From assembly GCA_016711485.1 (NCBI GenBank), contig JADJSX010000031.1, positions 62,001-126,000 of the forward strand: a DNA stretch of 64,000 nucleotides, written 5' to 3'. Both the position numbers and the translations under genes were made by a program. Source of the DNA: Leptospiraceae bacterium. GTDB taxonomy: Bacteria; Spirochaetota; Leptospiria; Leptospirales; Leptospiraceae. Shown here piece after piece: positions 26,586 through 35,832 of the stretch (its first letter is position 1; each line of letters starts with the position of its first letter). The notes beneath the pieces are model-generated. The model was not told the DNA's origin, searched no databases, and saw only the letters and a list, made by a program, of their open reading frames with translations.

Positions 26586-27101
26586 TTATTTTTCCTCGTT
26601 TGTATTTTGATTCGGACTTTGATTGAGCTGAAAGAAATTTTTTCCATCAAATGCTAAAATGGACGTTCCAGTAGCATTCACTCTTAAAGCTAATGTTGCG
26701 GTATCTCCAGTTGCTGTGTTTGTAGCTGTAATGGTAGTTGTACCGTCAATATTACTGGCAGTAACCAATCCTGTACCGGGACCGGCACCCACCGTAGCAA
26801 TTGCATCAACAGTTTTTGCCCAAGTTGTAGTCGCAGAAACATCTGAGCCAGTGCTATTGATTGTTTTGAATGTATGGTTTCCATTATGGATAAGAGGATA
26901 AGTAGTTACAACGGTACCGGCATTATCCGTGATTCTGAGTGCTGGTATTGCTGTGGTAGTAGTTCCTGGAAGTGGAATCGGATAAATGGCAGTGGATGAT
27001 TTTCCAGGTGGGACAGGAATTAACGCAGGCCAAGCCGTACAATTTGCGAAAAACAGAATTATGATGATGGAATTTAATAAAACACCTTTGACTAATTTCA
27101 T
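26586..27101 (-). CDS. Lipoprotein with one Ig-like (Big-type) domain
   Basis: 171 residues: signal peptide with lipobox LFFANC (Cys21), a Pro/Thr-rich linker, then one bacterial Ig-like domain (about 75-150). That domain includes ATTTWAKTVDAIATVG, GLVTASNIDGTTTITAT and ATLALRVNATGT. Thr and Ala codons are strikingly repeated and both antisense frames are open, which is a composition effect. It heads the three-lipoprotein run. Ig-like lipoproteins in leptospires are often surface proteins, but one domain alone is not diagnostic. Confidence 0.7.
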   Translation of the reverse strand: MKLVKGVLLNSIIIILFFANCTAWPALIPVPPGKSSTAIYPIPLPGTTTTAIPALRITDNAGTVVTTYPLIHNGNHTFKTINSTGSDVSATTTWAKTVDAIATVGAGPGTGLVTASNIDGTTTITATNTATGDTATLALRVNATGTSILAFDGKNFFQLNQSPNQNTNEEK

Positions 27102-27840
27102 GATTAACCTCTTTATTATTAACTTTTGAATCTACGAATAAATTACAGTTTCACTTATAAAAATATTTGAATGCGAACCTTCTTCAAGTATTTTTGATTT
27201 TTTCAACAATTCATTTTTCCTTTTTTGTGTAATCAAAAAAAATCGAAAGTCTATTTAAAAATTTTTTTCACTAACTCACCTTACGCGGCTTTCTAATATT
27301 CCCTCTTCTATTTTCCTCCCCATTTTCCCCCCCCCCCAAAAAGGCCGGTTCTTCTAACTGACCTTCGAAAAAAAAAAAATAGTGCGACTTTGTCAAGTCG
27401 CCAAACTACTCCGTCCCAGAGTAGGATTTATTAATCTTACTTTTTTCTTTTTCCGCCCATTCTCTGTTCATCCCCAAACTGCTCGGTCGCAGTTTGATTT
27501 GGGAAAGACAAGAAAAAAGTAAGCAAAAAAGAAAAGAAAGCCCGACGAAGCTTCGGGGGGGGTCCTAGACCCTGGGGTGGTAAAAAGCGATTTTATTGCC
27601 TTAACACGCTGCAAATGCTCCATTAAGACCTTTTTGCATTTGAAAAAATAGAAAAAGATCTGCCCTGTCTATTTTTTGTCTATGAGTTTTTTAGGAAAAC
27701 TTTTGCATTAAAAACTTATTAAAATGCTTTAAAACATTACTTCTCTGTGGCCAATGCTTTTATACATGTTCATCAAAGACAGAATTTTCCATTTTCAAAA
27801 AAAATGGGAATAGAATTATGGAATACAAATTGATTAAAAT
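27102..27840. other. Intergenic region with homopolymer tracts and repeat fragments
   Basis: About 740 bp without a plausible gene. It holds a lone CTCACCTTACGC (27270-27290) matching the end of the MITE-like family, an 11-C tract at 27327-27337, a long A-run, a truncated copy of the TAGTGCGACTT hairpin (27380-27401), an inverted pair CTTACTTTTTTCTTTT / AAGAAAAAAGTAAG (27438-27521) and a G-run at 27556-27563. It looks like a patchwork of repeat debris. Confidence 0.55.
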
Positions 27841-28740
27841 ATGAAATTACCAATAAATAATAATAAGTCTTCGAAAGTATTGATTGTAGAAGGCGGCGGA
27901 ATGCGGGGAGCATTTGCCGGTGGTGTGTTGTCTGCCATGTGCAAATACTATCCAGTGGATAATTTTGATTTGGTTATCGGCGTGTCAGCAGGCTCGTGTT
28001 CTCTTGCGTATTACACACTGGAAGACGAAAAAAAATTAATTTCAAAACAAACTATTTTAGATATTTGGAAAAACGAATTAGACGGATCAAAATTTATCTC
28101 CTTTTTAAATTTTCTGAAAGGAAAAAAACCATTAGATCAAAAATACCTAATCGATTATTTGTTAGGGGAAAAATACAAAATCGAAGGCGCAAAATTTCAT
28201 AAAAAAAATACAGTGCCTTTTTATATTGTTGTATCGAATTTGCAAACACTCGTTCCAAATTACATTCGTGCTAGTAAAGATAATATTTTACAATTATTAA
28301 AAGCGGCTACTTCCTTACCAATTGCAACAAAAGGCAGAGAATGGATTGGATAAACATTGTATTCGGATGGGGGAGTGATGGATCCCATTCCCATTAAAGC
28401 AGTCATAGAAGCAGGATACAAAGATATAACAGTTATATTAAATAAATCCAGATCCCATTTTTCAAAACCAGTTGGAAAAATGGTAAGTTATATTTCCTTT
28501 CCCACACTACCGGAAGTCCGAAAGTATCTGAATGAAAAACACCATTTGGTATACAATACAGCAAAGGAGATTATCAATAATCCTCCTAAGGGTATCAAAA
28601 TAAAAATCATAGACCCAGAGCATAACACACCCACAGGTCTAACAACCACAAATAAAAAATCCTTGATCCAGACTGTAAATCATGGTTGGGAAGTCGCCTA
28701 TCGAATGTTTCATCGAAAAGGTAGGCGCCGACCCAAATGA
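27841..28740 (+). pseudogene. Patatin-like phospholipase split by an in-frame TAA
   Basis: Two halves in the same frame (27841-28353 and 28357-28740) form one patatin-like protein of about 299 codons. The first half has the oxyanion loop EGGGMRGAFAGG and the nucleophile motif GVSAGS (Ser49). The second half has YSDGGVMDPIPI with the catalytic Asp of DGG. They are separated only by the TAA at 28351-28353. The nucleophile and its Asp partner are thus on different products, so the enzyme is inactive unless the stop is read through. The family (YjjU/RssA type) hydrolyses acyl esters. The damage appears recent because no other lesion is visible. Confidence 0.85.
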
Positions 28741-28749
28741 CGGAAAATT

Positions 28750-29055
28750 CTAGATTATATTAAGATGTTTGTCCAAATTGGCAATTTTGAGGATGGTCAT
28801 AGTCTCATGTCCAATATTCTTGATTTTGAGAATTCCATTCTTCTCATTCACGTACTTTTGTGAATTAAAAATCGCTCCAATACCGGACGAGTCAATGTAT
28901 ACATTTTCGCCAAAATCCAATACAATATCCAATATTCCGTTATCTACTTGTTTCATGATTAGCTCTTTTAATTGGATCGCATTTTTTAAGCTAATGTTTC
29001 CGTTCAAGGAGATAGTACATACACCGTTTACTACTTCTACTTCTGATTTAAACAT
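28750..29055 (-). CDS. STAS domain anti-sigma factor antagonist
   Basis: A single STAS domain of 101 residues, the usual SpoIIAA length. The phosphorylatable Ser is in VYIDSSGIGAIF. The N-terminal strand pair (VEVVNGVCTISLNGNIS) and the central VLDFGENVYID fit the fold. Unphosphorylated STAS proteins bind and remove an anti-sigma kinase; PP2C enzymes such as that at 20085 would reactivate them. It converges on the broken patatin gene and is divergent from the MBL gene, with no kinase nearby. Confidence 0.85.
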   Translation of the reverse strand: MFKSEVEVVNGVCTISLNGNISLKNAIQLKELIMKQVDNGILDIVLDFGENVYIDSSGIGAIFNSQKYVNEKNGILKIKNIGHETMTILKIANLDKHLNII

Positions 29056-29176
29056 AATTCCTCTTTCTTACTCTTACAACATCGTAATCTAGTTGCAAGA
29101 ATTTAATCTATAAAAAAACATTTTTTTACAAATAATTTATCTTGCAATCTATTCATACATTATTATTCATTCACTC

Positions 29177-30130
29177 ATGAAAATTAAATTTTGGGGCGTT
29201 AGAGGCTCTATTGCATCTCCGTGTACTGGCAAAACAATCAAATCAAAGGTCGAAAAGATACTTTCTATGGCTACTCCGGCTGATCTTCAGAGTCCTGATT
29301 CCATAAAAAGCTTTTTAGACACTCTAAATTTCTCTATTTTGAATACGTACGGTGGAAACACAACCTGTTTAGAAATTCGAGATTCAAACAATAACCTTTA
29401 TATTATCGATGGTGGAACTGGTATTCGCGAGTTAGGAAATTCGATACTAATGGAAGGTTTTTTAGAGGGAAAGGGTAAGGCAAATTGGATATTTACCCAT
29501 ACACATTGGGATCATTTGCAGGGTATTCCCTTTTTTGTTCCCCTGTACATTCCTGGAAATAAATTCAATATTTATACATCGATAGACGGAATAGAAGAAC
29601 GAATCAGATACCAACATCGAAATACGCATTTCCCTGTTCCCTACGAAGCTCTCTCCGCTACTAAAAATTACTTTTTTATACAAGAAGGTGACGAGATGGT
29701 AATTGACAATATTACCGTACTTTCGAAGTCCGTTCGGCATCCGGGAGGAAGTTATTCCTACAAATTAACAGAAAATGGGAAAACATTCATATTTGCCTCT
29801 GATGCAGAATTTAATATAGACGAAATGGAAAATATTGATCTTTACATTGAATATTTTAGAGGAGCAGACGTGCTTGTATTTGACACACAATACACGTTCG
29901 ACGAGTCTCTCAAAAAAATTGATTGGGGTCATAGTTCTGCATCGATTGCAACTGATATTGCACTCAAAGCGGGAGTAAAACAACTAGTTATGTTTCACCA
30001 TGATCCGTCTTATGATGATGATAAATTGGATGCTGTATATCTTCGCGCCCTCAATTACAAAGAGATGTTTGATAAGAACAACGCGTTAGATATTATCATG
30101 GCTTATGAAGGTTTAGAAATAGAAATTTAG
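29177..30130 (+). CDS. MBL-fold metallo-hydrolase
   Basis: This is a metallo-beta-lactamase-fold protein of 317 residues. It starts with KIKFWGVRGSI, typical of the group related to 3',5'-cyclic phosphodiesterases and PhnP. Metal ligands are visible: THTHWDHLQG, then HPGGSYSYKL, FASDAEF, and DWGHSSASIA with MFHHDPSYDDD. An insert of about 45 residues follows the first strand. The N-terminal GVRGS and the HHDP ending suggest a phosphodiesterase or phosphonate-type hydrolase, but the substrate is unknown. trpF starts 56 bp downstream. Confidence 0.85.
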   Translation: MKIKFWGVRGSIASPCTGKTIKSKVEKILSMATPADLQSPDSIKSFLDTLNFSILNTYGGNTTCLEIRDSNNNLYIIDGGTGIRELGNSILMEGFLEGKGKANWIFTHTHWDHLQGIPFFVPLYIPGNKFNIYTSIDGIEERIRYQHRNTHFPVPYEALSATKNYFFIQEGDEMVIDNITVLSKSVRHPGGSYSYKLTENGKTFIFASDAEFNIDEMENIDLYIEYFRGADVLVFDTQYTFDESLKKIDWGHSSASIATDIALKAGVKQLVMFHHDPSYDDDKLDAVYLRALNYKEMFDKNNALDIIMAYEGLEIEI

Positions 30131-30186
30131 CAGTTCACAACTCTAAAAAACTTGTCTCAAAAACCTAGGTTTACATTGTCTACTAA

Positions 30187-30816
30187 ATGCCAGTGGTTGT
30201 AAAAATTTGTGGGATTAAGTCCGTAGAGTTAGCTTTATCCGCTTTGGAATACGGGGCGGATATGATAGGACTTAATTTTTCTCCTGAAAGTAAGAGAAGG
30301 GTTGATTTAAAAATTGCATCTAGCATTTTCAATGAACTTAATAAAAATAAATCAAATCCCCTCCAAGTTGTTGGATTATTCTATAAAAACACAGAATCAG
30401 AAATCAAAAAAATAATTTCAGAAATTCCATTTGACTTTCTCCAATTTGTGACTCACGATGAATTCCTCAATTGGGAAATGGTTTCTAGTCTTCATAAAAA
30501 TGTGATTCCACAAATCTCTGTAAAAGAATTCATCACAGACGAGGATTTAAAAATTTACGATACAGAGTTTGTAATTTTAGATAGTTATAAACAAGGATTA
30601 GGTGGGGGAAGTGGAAATAGTTTCGAATGGGAAAACGCAAAACAAGTGAGTAGAAAATACCTATTAGCCGGTGGATTAAATCCATCAAATGTTCAAAAAG
30701 CAATCAGCGTATTACAACCATTTGGCGTTGATGTAGCTTCCGGTGTCGAGTCAAGCCCCGGGGTAAAAGACAAAAACTTAATCAAAGAATTTATACAAAA
30801 TGCAAAAAGAATCTGA
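30187..30816 (+). CDS. trpF: Phosphoribosylanthranilate isomerase
   Basis: This is a TIM-barrel enzyme of 209 residues, the usual TrpF length. It begins VVKICGIKS with the catalytic Cys, continues YGADMIGLNFSPESKR and GLFYKN, and ends with LAGGLNPSNV, the phosphate-binding GVDVASGVES and GVKDKNLI. It converts N-(5-phosphoribosyl)anthranilate to the carboxyphenylamino ribulose phosphate in tryptophan synthesis. No other trp gene is nearby. Its last 17 bp overlap the start of mutS, so translation is coupled. Confidence 0.95.
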   Translation: MPVVVKICGIKSVELALSALEYGADMIGLNFSPESKRRVDLKIASSIFNELNKNKSNPLQVVGLFYKNTESEIKKIISEIPFDFLQFVTHDEFLNWEMVSSLHKNVIPQISVKEFITDEDLKIYDTEFVILDSYKQGLGGGSGNSFEWENAKQVSRKYLLAGGLNPSNVQKAISVLQPFGVDVASGVESSPGVKDKNLIKEFIQNAKRI

Positions 30817-33340
30817 TCCACTAACAACACCGGCGATGAAACAATTCGCAGAAATCAAATCCAAACATCCGGATGGAATTTTGTTTTTTCGGATGGGGGA
30901 TTTTTATGAAATGTTTATGGACGATGCAATCACTGCTTCGGCTATTTTGGATATTGCGCTCACCAAACGACAAAACCAAATTCCGATGTGCGGAATCCCT
31001 TACCACGCAACCGAAAGTTATATATCCAGGCTAATCAGTGCCAAAAAAAAAGTAGTCATCTGTGAACAAATCAAATCAGAAGACCCAAATGTAAAACTTC
31101 TCCAAAGAGAAGTAGTGCGAATTGTATCTCCCGGAACAGTCATCGAAGAAAACCTAATCGGTTCGTACCATAATAATTACTTTGGAGTATTTTTATTTGA
31201 TTTAAAGGAAATCTTAGTTGCATTCGCCGATATTTCGACTGGAGATTTGTACTATTTTAGTTTTAAAAGAGAAGCAAAGGAAGATTTATTTGCCACAATT
31301 CGAAAGTTTGAACCCAAAGAAGTTATGCTTCTAAAAGAAGAAGAAGAGTATTGGAAAAATTTTCGTTTCGAAGAAGTTTGTGTAAATACATTTTTACAGA
31401 AAGAGGAAATTGATTTTTCTCGAATCAATAAAGATTTCAAATTTTCCAAGTTAGAAATATTAGTTCAGTTTATTGTAGATAGAAATTTTAAAAAAAGTAG
31501 CTTTGTATTCAAAAATCCGATTATCATGGATGATAGCGATTACATGGAATTAGACGAAGACACTGTTCAAAATTTAGACCTAATCGAAAATCAAAATGCA
31601 TCTAGCAAACATCATTCTTTATTTACAGTTCTAAATAAATGCCAAACAGGAATTGGAAAACGTGTCCTAAAAAACAAAATTTTATTTCCCACAAAAAGTA
31701 AATCGGTACTCGAACTAACGTGGAAACAAATCCAAGTCCTCGAAGAAAACAAAAAGGTAAAATCCAAACTTCTAGAAGAACTTTCGGAATTTGCAGATAT
31801 TGAAAGAATCATAGCCAGATTTCGTGGAGGAAAGGGACTTCCGCGGGATTTTAAAACCATTCTTAGAACGATTGAAATTACAAAGTCTATTCAAAGTTTA
31901 CTGAAAACAATCGACTATACATTTACGATTCCAGAAAAACGATTAGAAATAGTAGAAGCTTTTATTTCCGAAAGACTTTCTGAAAACGAACTTCCGCCCA
32001 TACTCGGTGGAGATGGTGCATTTCTTAAAACAGGATTTAGCGAAAAACTAGACCGAGCCAGAGAAGCAAAAACAAAAGGCAAAGATTGGATCATTGCACT
32101 TGAGGATAAGGAACGTAAGGCGCTTTCTCTCAACACACTCAAAATTCGATACAACAAAGTAGTAGGGTTTTATGTGGAGTTATCTCGAAAAGACGCAGAA
32201 CTTGCGCCCGCTAGGTACCAAAAGAAACAAACACTTGTTACCTCCGAACGATTTACTTTTTCGGAATTAGAAGAAATAGAACGAACTATTTTAGAAGCAG
32301 ACGAAATTATCCAAACAATCGAAAAAGAAGAATTCGAAAAAATGATGTCCGAAGTCCTAAAAGAATTTCACAGTTTTATCGCACTTTCCAAAGAAATCGG
32401 ACAACTCGACTTTATTCTATCACTATCAGTTTGTAAAGATGAATACAATTGGGTCAAGGCTGAGTTAAACGAGAAGGGCGAGTTAACTTTGATCGAAGGA
32501 CGCCACCCTGTTATCGAAAAGTTTATGAAAATTGGAGAAAGGTTTGTGGGTAATGATGTGTATCTCAATCAAACCAATTCTTCTATTGCGATTTTGACTG
32601 GACCGAATATGGCGGGTAAGTCAACTTATATGCGACAAATCGCTATTTGCCAGATTTTATTTCAAATGGGATCTTATATCCCCGCAAAAAAAGCAAATCT
32701 TTCGATTGTAGATAAACTATTTACGCGAATTGGGTCGGGAGATGATATTACTACCGGTCAGTCCACGTTTTATGTCGAAATGAAAGAAACCGCCCATATC
32801 CTAAAAAATAAAACTCCGAACAGCCTTGTATTATTTGATGAAATTGGTCGTGGAACTTCTACATACGATGGAATGAGTCTGGCTTGGGCTATACTCGAAA
32901 ATCTTTCCGGTGCGAACCCAATCAAAACAAAAACTATTTTTGCAACGCATTACCATGAGTTAACCCAACTGGAAAAAGAATCCGGAATTTTTAATTTATA
33001 CATGGATACTGTAGAAGACAACGAAGAGATTATTTTCTTAAAAAAAGTAAAAATGGGAAAAGCAAAAAAATCCTTTGGTATTTACGTCGCAAAACTCGCC
33101 GGTGTTCCAAGCCCAATTATCGAACGAGCAAAGTTATTACTCGAAGGACTTGAATCCAAACGAAAAGAAATCAAACTTAAACCAGTCGAAGAGCCGTTAT
33201 TATTTCCCAAAGAAACCGAAAAAGACATACAGCAAACTAAGATTATCCGCGAATTAGAAAAAATTGAAATTGAAAGTATTACTCCTATGGAAGCATTACA
33301 AATTCTGAATGAGTTGAAAAAACTCACAAGGAAGGTATAA
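30800..33340 (+). CDS. mutS: DNA mismatch repair protein MutS
   Basis: Full-length MutS of 846 residues. The N-terminal mismatch-binding motif is FFRMGDFYEMFMDDA (Phe and Glu of FxE), and CGIPYHA follows. The ATPase end has LTGPNMAGKSTYMRQ (Walker A), STFYVEMKE, VLFDEIGRGTSTYDGMSLAWA (Walker B) and FATHYHEL. It recognises base mismatches and recruits MutL. It overlaps trpF by 17 bp and the phosphorylase gene begins 1 bp after its stop, so the three are one operon. Confidence 0.97.
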   Translation: MQKESDPLTTPAMKQFAEIKSKHPDGILFFRMGDFYEMFMDDAITASAILDIALTKRQNQIPMCGIPYHATESYISRLISAKKKVVICEQIKSEDPNVKLLQREVVRIVSPGTVIEENLIGSYHNNYFGVFLFDLKEILVAFADISTGDLYYFSFKREAKEDLFATIRKFEPKEVMLLKEEEEYWKNFRFEEVCVNTFLQKEEIDFSRINKDFKFSKLEILVQFIVDRNFKKSSFVFKNPIIMDDSDYMELDEDTVQNLDLIENQNASSKHHSLFTVLNKCQTGIGKRVLKNKILFPTKSKSVLELTWKQIQVLEENKKVKSKLLEELSEFADIERIIARFRGGKGLPRDFKTILRTIEITKSIQSLLKTIDYTFTIPEKRLEIVEAFISERLSENELPPILGGDGAFLKTGFSEKLDRAREAKTKGKDWIIALEDKERKALSLNTLKIRYNKVVGFYVELSRKDAELAPARYQKKQTLVTSERFTFSELEEIERTILEADEIIQTIEKEEFEKMMSEVLKEFHSFIALSKEIGQLDFILSLSVCKDEYNWVKAELNEKGELTLIEGRHPVIEKFMKIGERFVGNDVYLNQTNSSIAILTGPNMAGKSTYMRQIAICQILFQMGSYIPAKKANLSIVDKLFTRIGSGDDITTGQSTFYVEMKETAHILKNKTPNSLVLFDEIGRGTSTYDGMSLAWAILENLSGANPIKTKTIFATHYHELTQLEKESGIFNLYMDTVEDNEEIIFLKKVKMGKAKKSFGIYVAKLAGVPSPIIERAKLLLEGLESKRKEIKLKPVEEPLLFPKETEKDIQQTKIIRELEKIEIESITPMEALQILNELKKLTRKV

Positions 33341-33341
33341 A

Positions 33342-33962
33342 GTGCAAGATTTACACAATATATTATTTTGTGGAGCATTCGAAGGAGAAACCGACATTTT
33401 GAGTAAGTATCCACTTCTTCGAGTATACAATACCGGAGTAGGTTTTATGGATACACTTTTTAATCTGCAAAGATATCTCACTAAAACGAAAGACATTAAA
33501 TCGATTGTATTTCTGGGATCTGCTGGCGCCTATCGTCATTCAAAACGAAAACTAGGGGAGATAGTTTATTCCAATAAATTTGTATATAGAGACATTGCAG
33601 AAATAAAAGGAATGGCAAAAGTGCCAGAAATTATAGGCAAACACTTATTAACCGATTCTGATGCTCGACTAGCTCCACTCATCAAAACTCAAAAATATCC
33701 AGAAGCTATTACAAACTCTACAAACTACGTAACTTTGGTCGATTTATCCATGGAGGAATTAGTCGATTCCTTATATGATGTTGATATTGAAAATATGGAA
33801 GCATTTCCCATTGCATACGTTGCAACTAGATTATCTATTCCGTTTACTGCATTTTATTATATAACTAATTACGTTGGGGCTAATGGAAGTTTGGATTGGA
33901 ATCAAAACTGGAGACATGGTTCCAATGTTTTACAAAAAGAAGTTTTGAAGTTTGTGCTTTAG
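33342..33962 (+). CDS. Nucleoside phosphorylase/MTA-nucleosidase superfamily protein
   Basis: 206 residues, GTG start at 33342. The phosphorylase superfamily pattern shows in CGAFEGETDIL, VYNTGVGFMDTL, IVFLGSAGAYRHSKRKLGEIV and VDIENMEAFPIAYVA. The last is the purine-recognition motif (MExx). It could be a purine nucleoside phosphorylase, a methylthioadenosine/SAH nucleosidase or a futalosine hydrolase; I cannot decide. It is shorter than most MTANs. It closes the trpF-mutS operon; the next 149 bp hold no gene. Confidence 0.75.
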   Translation: MQDLHNILFCGAFEGETDILSKYPLLRVYNTGVGFMDTLFNLQRYLTKTKDIKSIVFLGSAGAYRHSKRKLGEIVYSNKFVYRDIAEIKGMAKVPEIIGKHLLTDSDARLAPLIKTQKYPEAITNSTNYVTLVDLSMEELVDSLYDVDIENMEAFPIAYVATRLSIPFTAFYYITNYVGANGSLDWNQNWRHGSNVLQKEVLKFVL

Positions 33963-34111
33963 TTTTGATGTTCGTTTGAAATTATTTCGGGGAAAATAAA
34001 CTTCTTTACAAAAAAGGAATATGGCTTATGATAAATACAGGGTCGTTTTATCGATTCAATTTCCAAAACAAGTTTTAGTGGAATCCAAATATCAACAGTC
34101 AGGAAAATAAG

Positions 34112-34369
34112 ATGAGCTTAAGAATAAATGAATCTGATAACAAAAAACTCCGCTTAATAGAAAGAATTATTTCAATCGAAAATAATGAAGTAATAGAAAC
34201 TCTATGGACATTACTCGAACCGGCTAAAAATATTAAAACTATAACCAAAGAAAAACAAAGCCAATTTATTATCAGTGGAAAAGAATTAAGAAGAATGGTT
34301 AATAAATGGGAAAAATCAAAGAATCTTACTGAAAAAGAATTCTTTCAGAAACTAGAAAAATTAGTTTAA
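34112..34369 (+). CDS. Probable antitoxin partner of ParE-type toxin
   Basis: An 85-residue hydrophilic, helical protein that I do not recognise by sequence. It begins MSLRINESDNKKLRLIERII and ends KWEKSKNLTEKEFFQKLEKL. It sits 11 bp upstream of a clear ParE-like toxin gene on the same strand, the canonical antitoxin position, and has the right size. No ribbon-helix-helix or Phd motif is obvious. Function is inferred from context. Confidence 0.65.
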   Translation: MSLRINESDNKKLRLIERIISIENNEVIETLWTLLEPAKNIKTITKEKQSQFIISGKELRRMVNKWEKSKNLTEKEFFQKLEKLV

Positions 34370-34380
34370 CTCCTCCGATA

Positions 34381-34698
34381 ATGAATAAAATTATTTTCAA
34401 AGATTCTTTCTATTTAACAATTCAAGAAATTTATTTCTATATAAAAGAAGAATCACCACAAAATGCAAATAAATTCAAATCAGAAATTAAAAAGCAAATT
34501 GAGAAAATAAAGAAAAATCCTTACTCGTATCCAATCATTGATTTAGAAGACTTTGAAAATAAGGAGGATAACTTTCATTATTCCCATTTTTACAAAACTT
34601 TTAAGGTAATTTACAAAATTGAAAAGGAAGCAATTGTTTTTCTAGGCGTACTGCACGACAGAAGAGATTCTAAAGTAATTCAGGATTTAATGCCCTAG
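34381..34698 (+). CDS. ParE/RelE-family toxin
   Basis: A 105-residue plasmid-stabilisation-type toxin. It has the family pattern FKDSFYLTIQEIYFYIKEESPQNANKF, IEKIKKNPYSYP and the C-terminal strand pair FKVIYKIEKEAIVFLGVLHDRRD with the conserved Arg pair. ParE members poison gyrase, RelE members cleave mRNA; the long helical hairpin at the start is more like ParE. It follows its putative antitoxin by 11 bp and precedes a broken sensor gene. Confidence 0.85.
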   Translation: MNKIIFKDSFYLTIQEIYFYIKEESPQNANKFKSEIKKQIEKIKKNPYSYPIIDLEDFENKEDNFHYSHFYKTFKVIYKIEKEAIVFLGVLHDRRDSKVIQDLMP

Positions 34699-34711
34699 AG
34701 AGGAAAAAAGA

Positions 34712-35674
34712 ATGAATAGATCAACTAAGAGTTTTATACTTTTATATTTTCTAATTTCACTTTTACTCATAAGTTCTGTCTTTGCTATCTTTAAATCCGC
34801 ACTTTTTTTTTACGGAACCGATCTTGAAGTCCGTTTGCAAGAACAATTTCTAATGAAAAATAGTATGGATGCAAAGCTAATAGAAAAAGAAATTTTTTCC
34901 CTGATAAATTATTCAGATGAAGAGGAAATTATAAAAGACTCCAACATAGAAATAAAAAAAAGCTTTATTTCTCAGAGTATTAAAATCGCAGGGAAGAGTA
35001 AGCAAAGTAAAAGATATTATGCAAATGATTTGCTTTCGACAGAAAAGTTAGTAGAATCGGATAAACTGGATATGATTTAGGATAAAATTATCGAGCGTGT
35101 GCCTCGTAAACCTTACTTTAATAAGTTTAAAATCGAAATAGAAAAGTTTGAGGCAAAGATCGTTTTACCCAAAGAAAGAAATATTCTAATACAAAATATT
35201 TCGCCCATAATAAAAAAGCCCGGTATAGCAATCACCTATACAAATAAAAATCGAACTAAGCAAATTACGAAAGTTTTTTTGTCTGATTTTTTAAATAATA
35301 ATCTTAACTCGAGTCCTTTAGATAAAGTTTTCATAACTGATTTTCAGGGAAATCTTCTTTTTGATTCCAATGGAAGTAAACTTATTCTAGGAGAAAGTAT
35401 AAATAATAAGGAAGTCTTCCAAAGAGTTATGAACAGATCCGTAACTCAAATGATGCAAAGTTTTGAACAGGAGGACGGTAAATACTACGTAGCCTCAGCC
35501 AAATTAAATGACTTTGGGATAATTTTATTTCGAACTACACGCATAGACTTGTATTTAAAAGAAGTGAGTTCAATCAAGGAAAGGTTAGCTATTCTTTTAA
35601 TCACAATTATTTGTTTAAGAGAGATTTTACTTTTTATTATTTTAAAATTGGCATTGCGAAAATCTACTGAATGA
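34712..35674 (+). pseudogene. Membrane sensor-like protein split by an in-frame TAG
   Basis: Two halves in the same frame, 34712-35080 and 35099-35674, are separated by the TAG at 35078-35080. Together they make about 320 codons: an N-terminal membrane helix (SFILLYFLISLLLISSVFAIF), an extracytoplasmic region of about 250 residues with VFITDFQGNLLFDSNGSK as in Cache-type sensor domains, and a second helix (LAILLITIICLREILLFII). The protein stops just after this helix, where a cyclase, kinase or HAMP part would be expected. It therefore looks doubly decayed: an internal stop and a lost output domain. Confidence 0.7.
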
Positions 35675-35698
35675 CTTTGATAACTTCTAGTAATAATA

Positions 35699-35767
35699 GG
35701 TGCGAAATTATAGAAGGTGCGAAATTATAGAAGGTGCGAAAGCGCTTTCGCACCTTCTATAATTTCG
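35699..35767. repeat. Tandem 17-bp repeats running into a 48-bp perfect palindrome
   Basis: The unit GGTGCGAAATTATAGAA starts at 35699 and 35716, then a third start at 35733 leads into the centre of a spacerless palindrome with 24-bp arms (35720-35743 and 35744-35767, centre GAAAGCGCTTTC). The layout equals that at 25832-25906 although the sequence differs. It lies between convergent genes and could form a terminator, but there is no proper loop or T-run. Confidence 0.8.
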
Positions 35768-35832
35768 ATTCTATTAATCGAAATTATCGGGGGTGACGGT
35801 GCTAATTAAGCTCTTCCCCGATTTCCAATTAT

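Noticed and set aside
26659..26901. 80-codon frame opposite the Ig-like lipoprotein
   Set aside because: It is Val/Ala-rich because of the Thr/Ala repeat codons on the other strand; no start signal.
28351..28353. Selenocysteine or programmed read-through at the patatin stop
   Set aside because: The codon is TAA, not TGA, and no recoding hairpin is visible directly downstream. A mutation is simpler.
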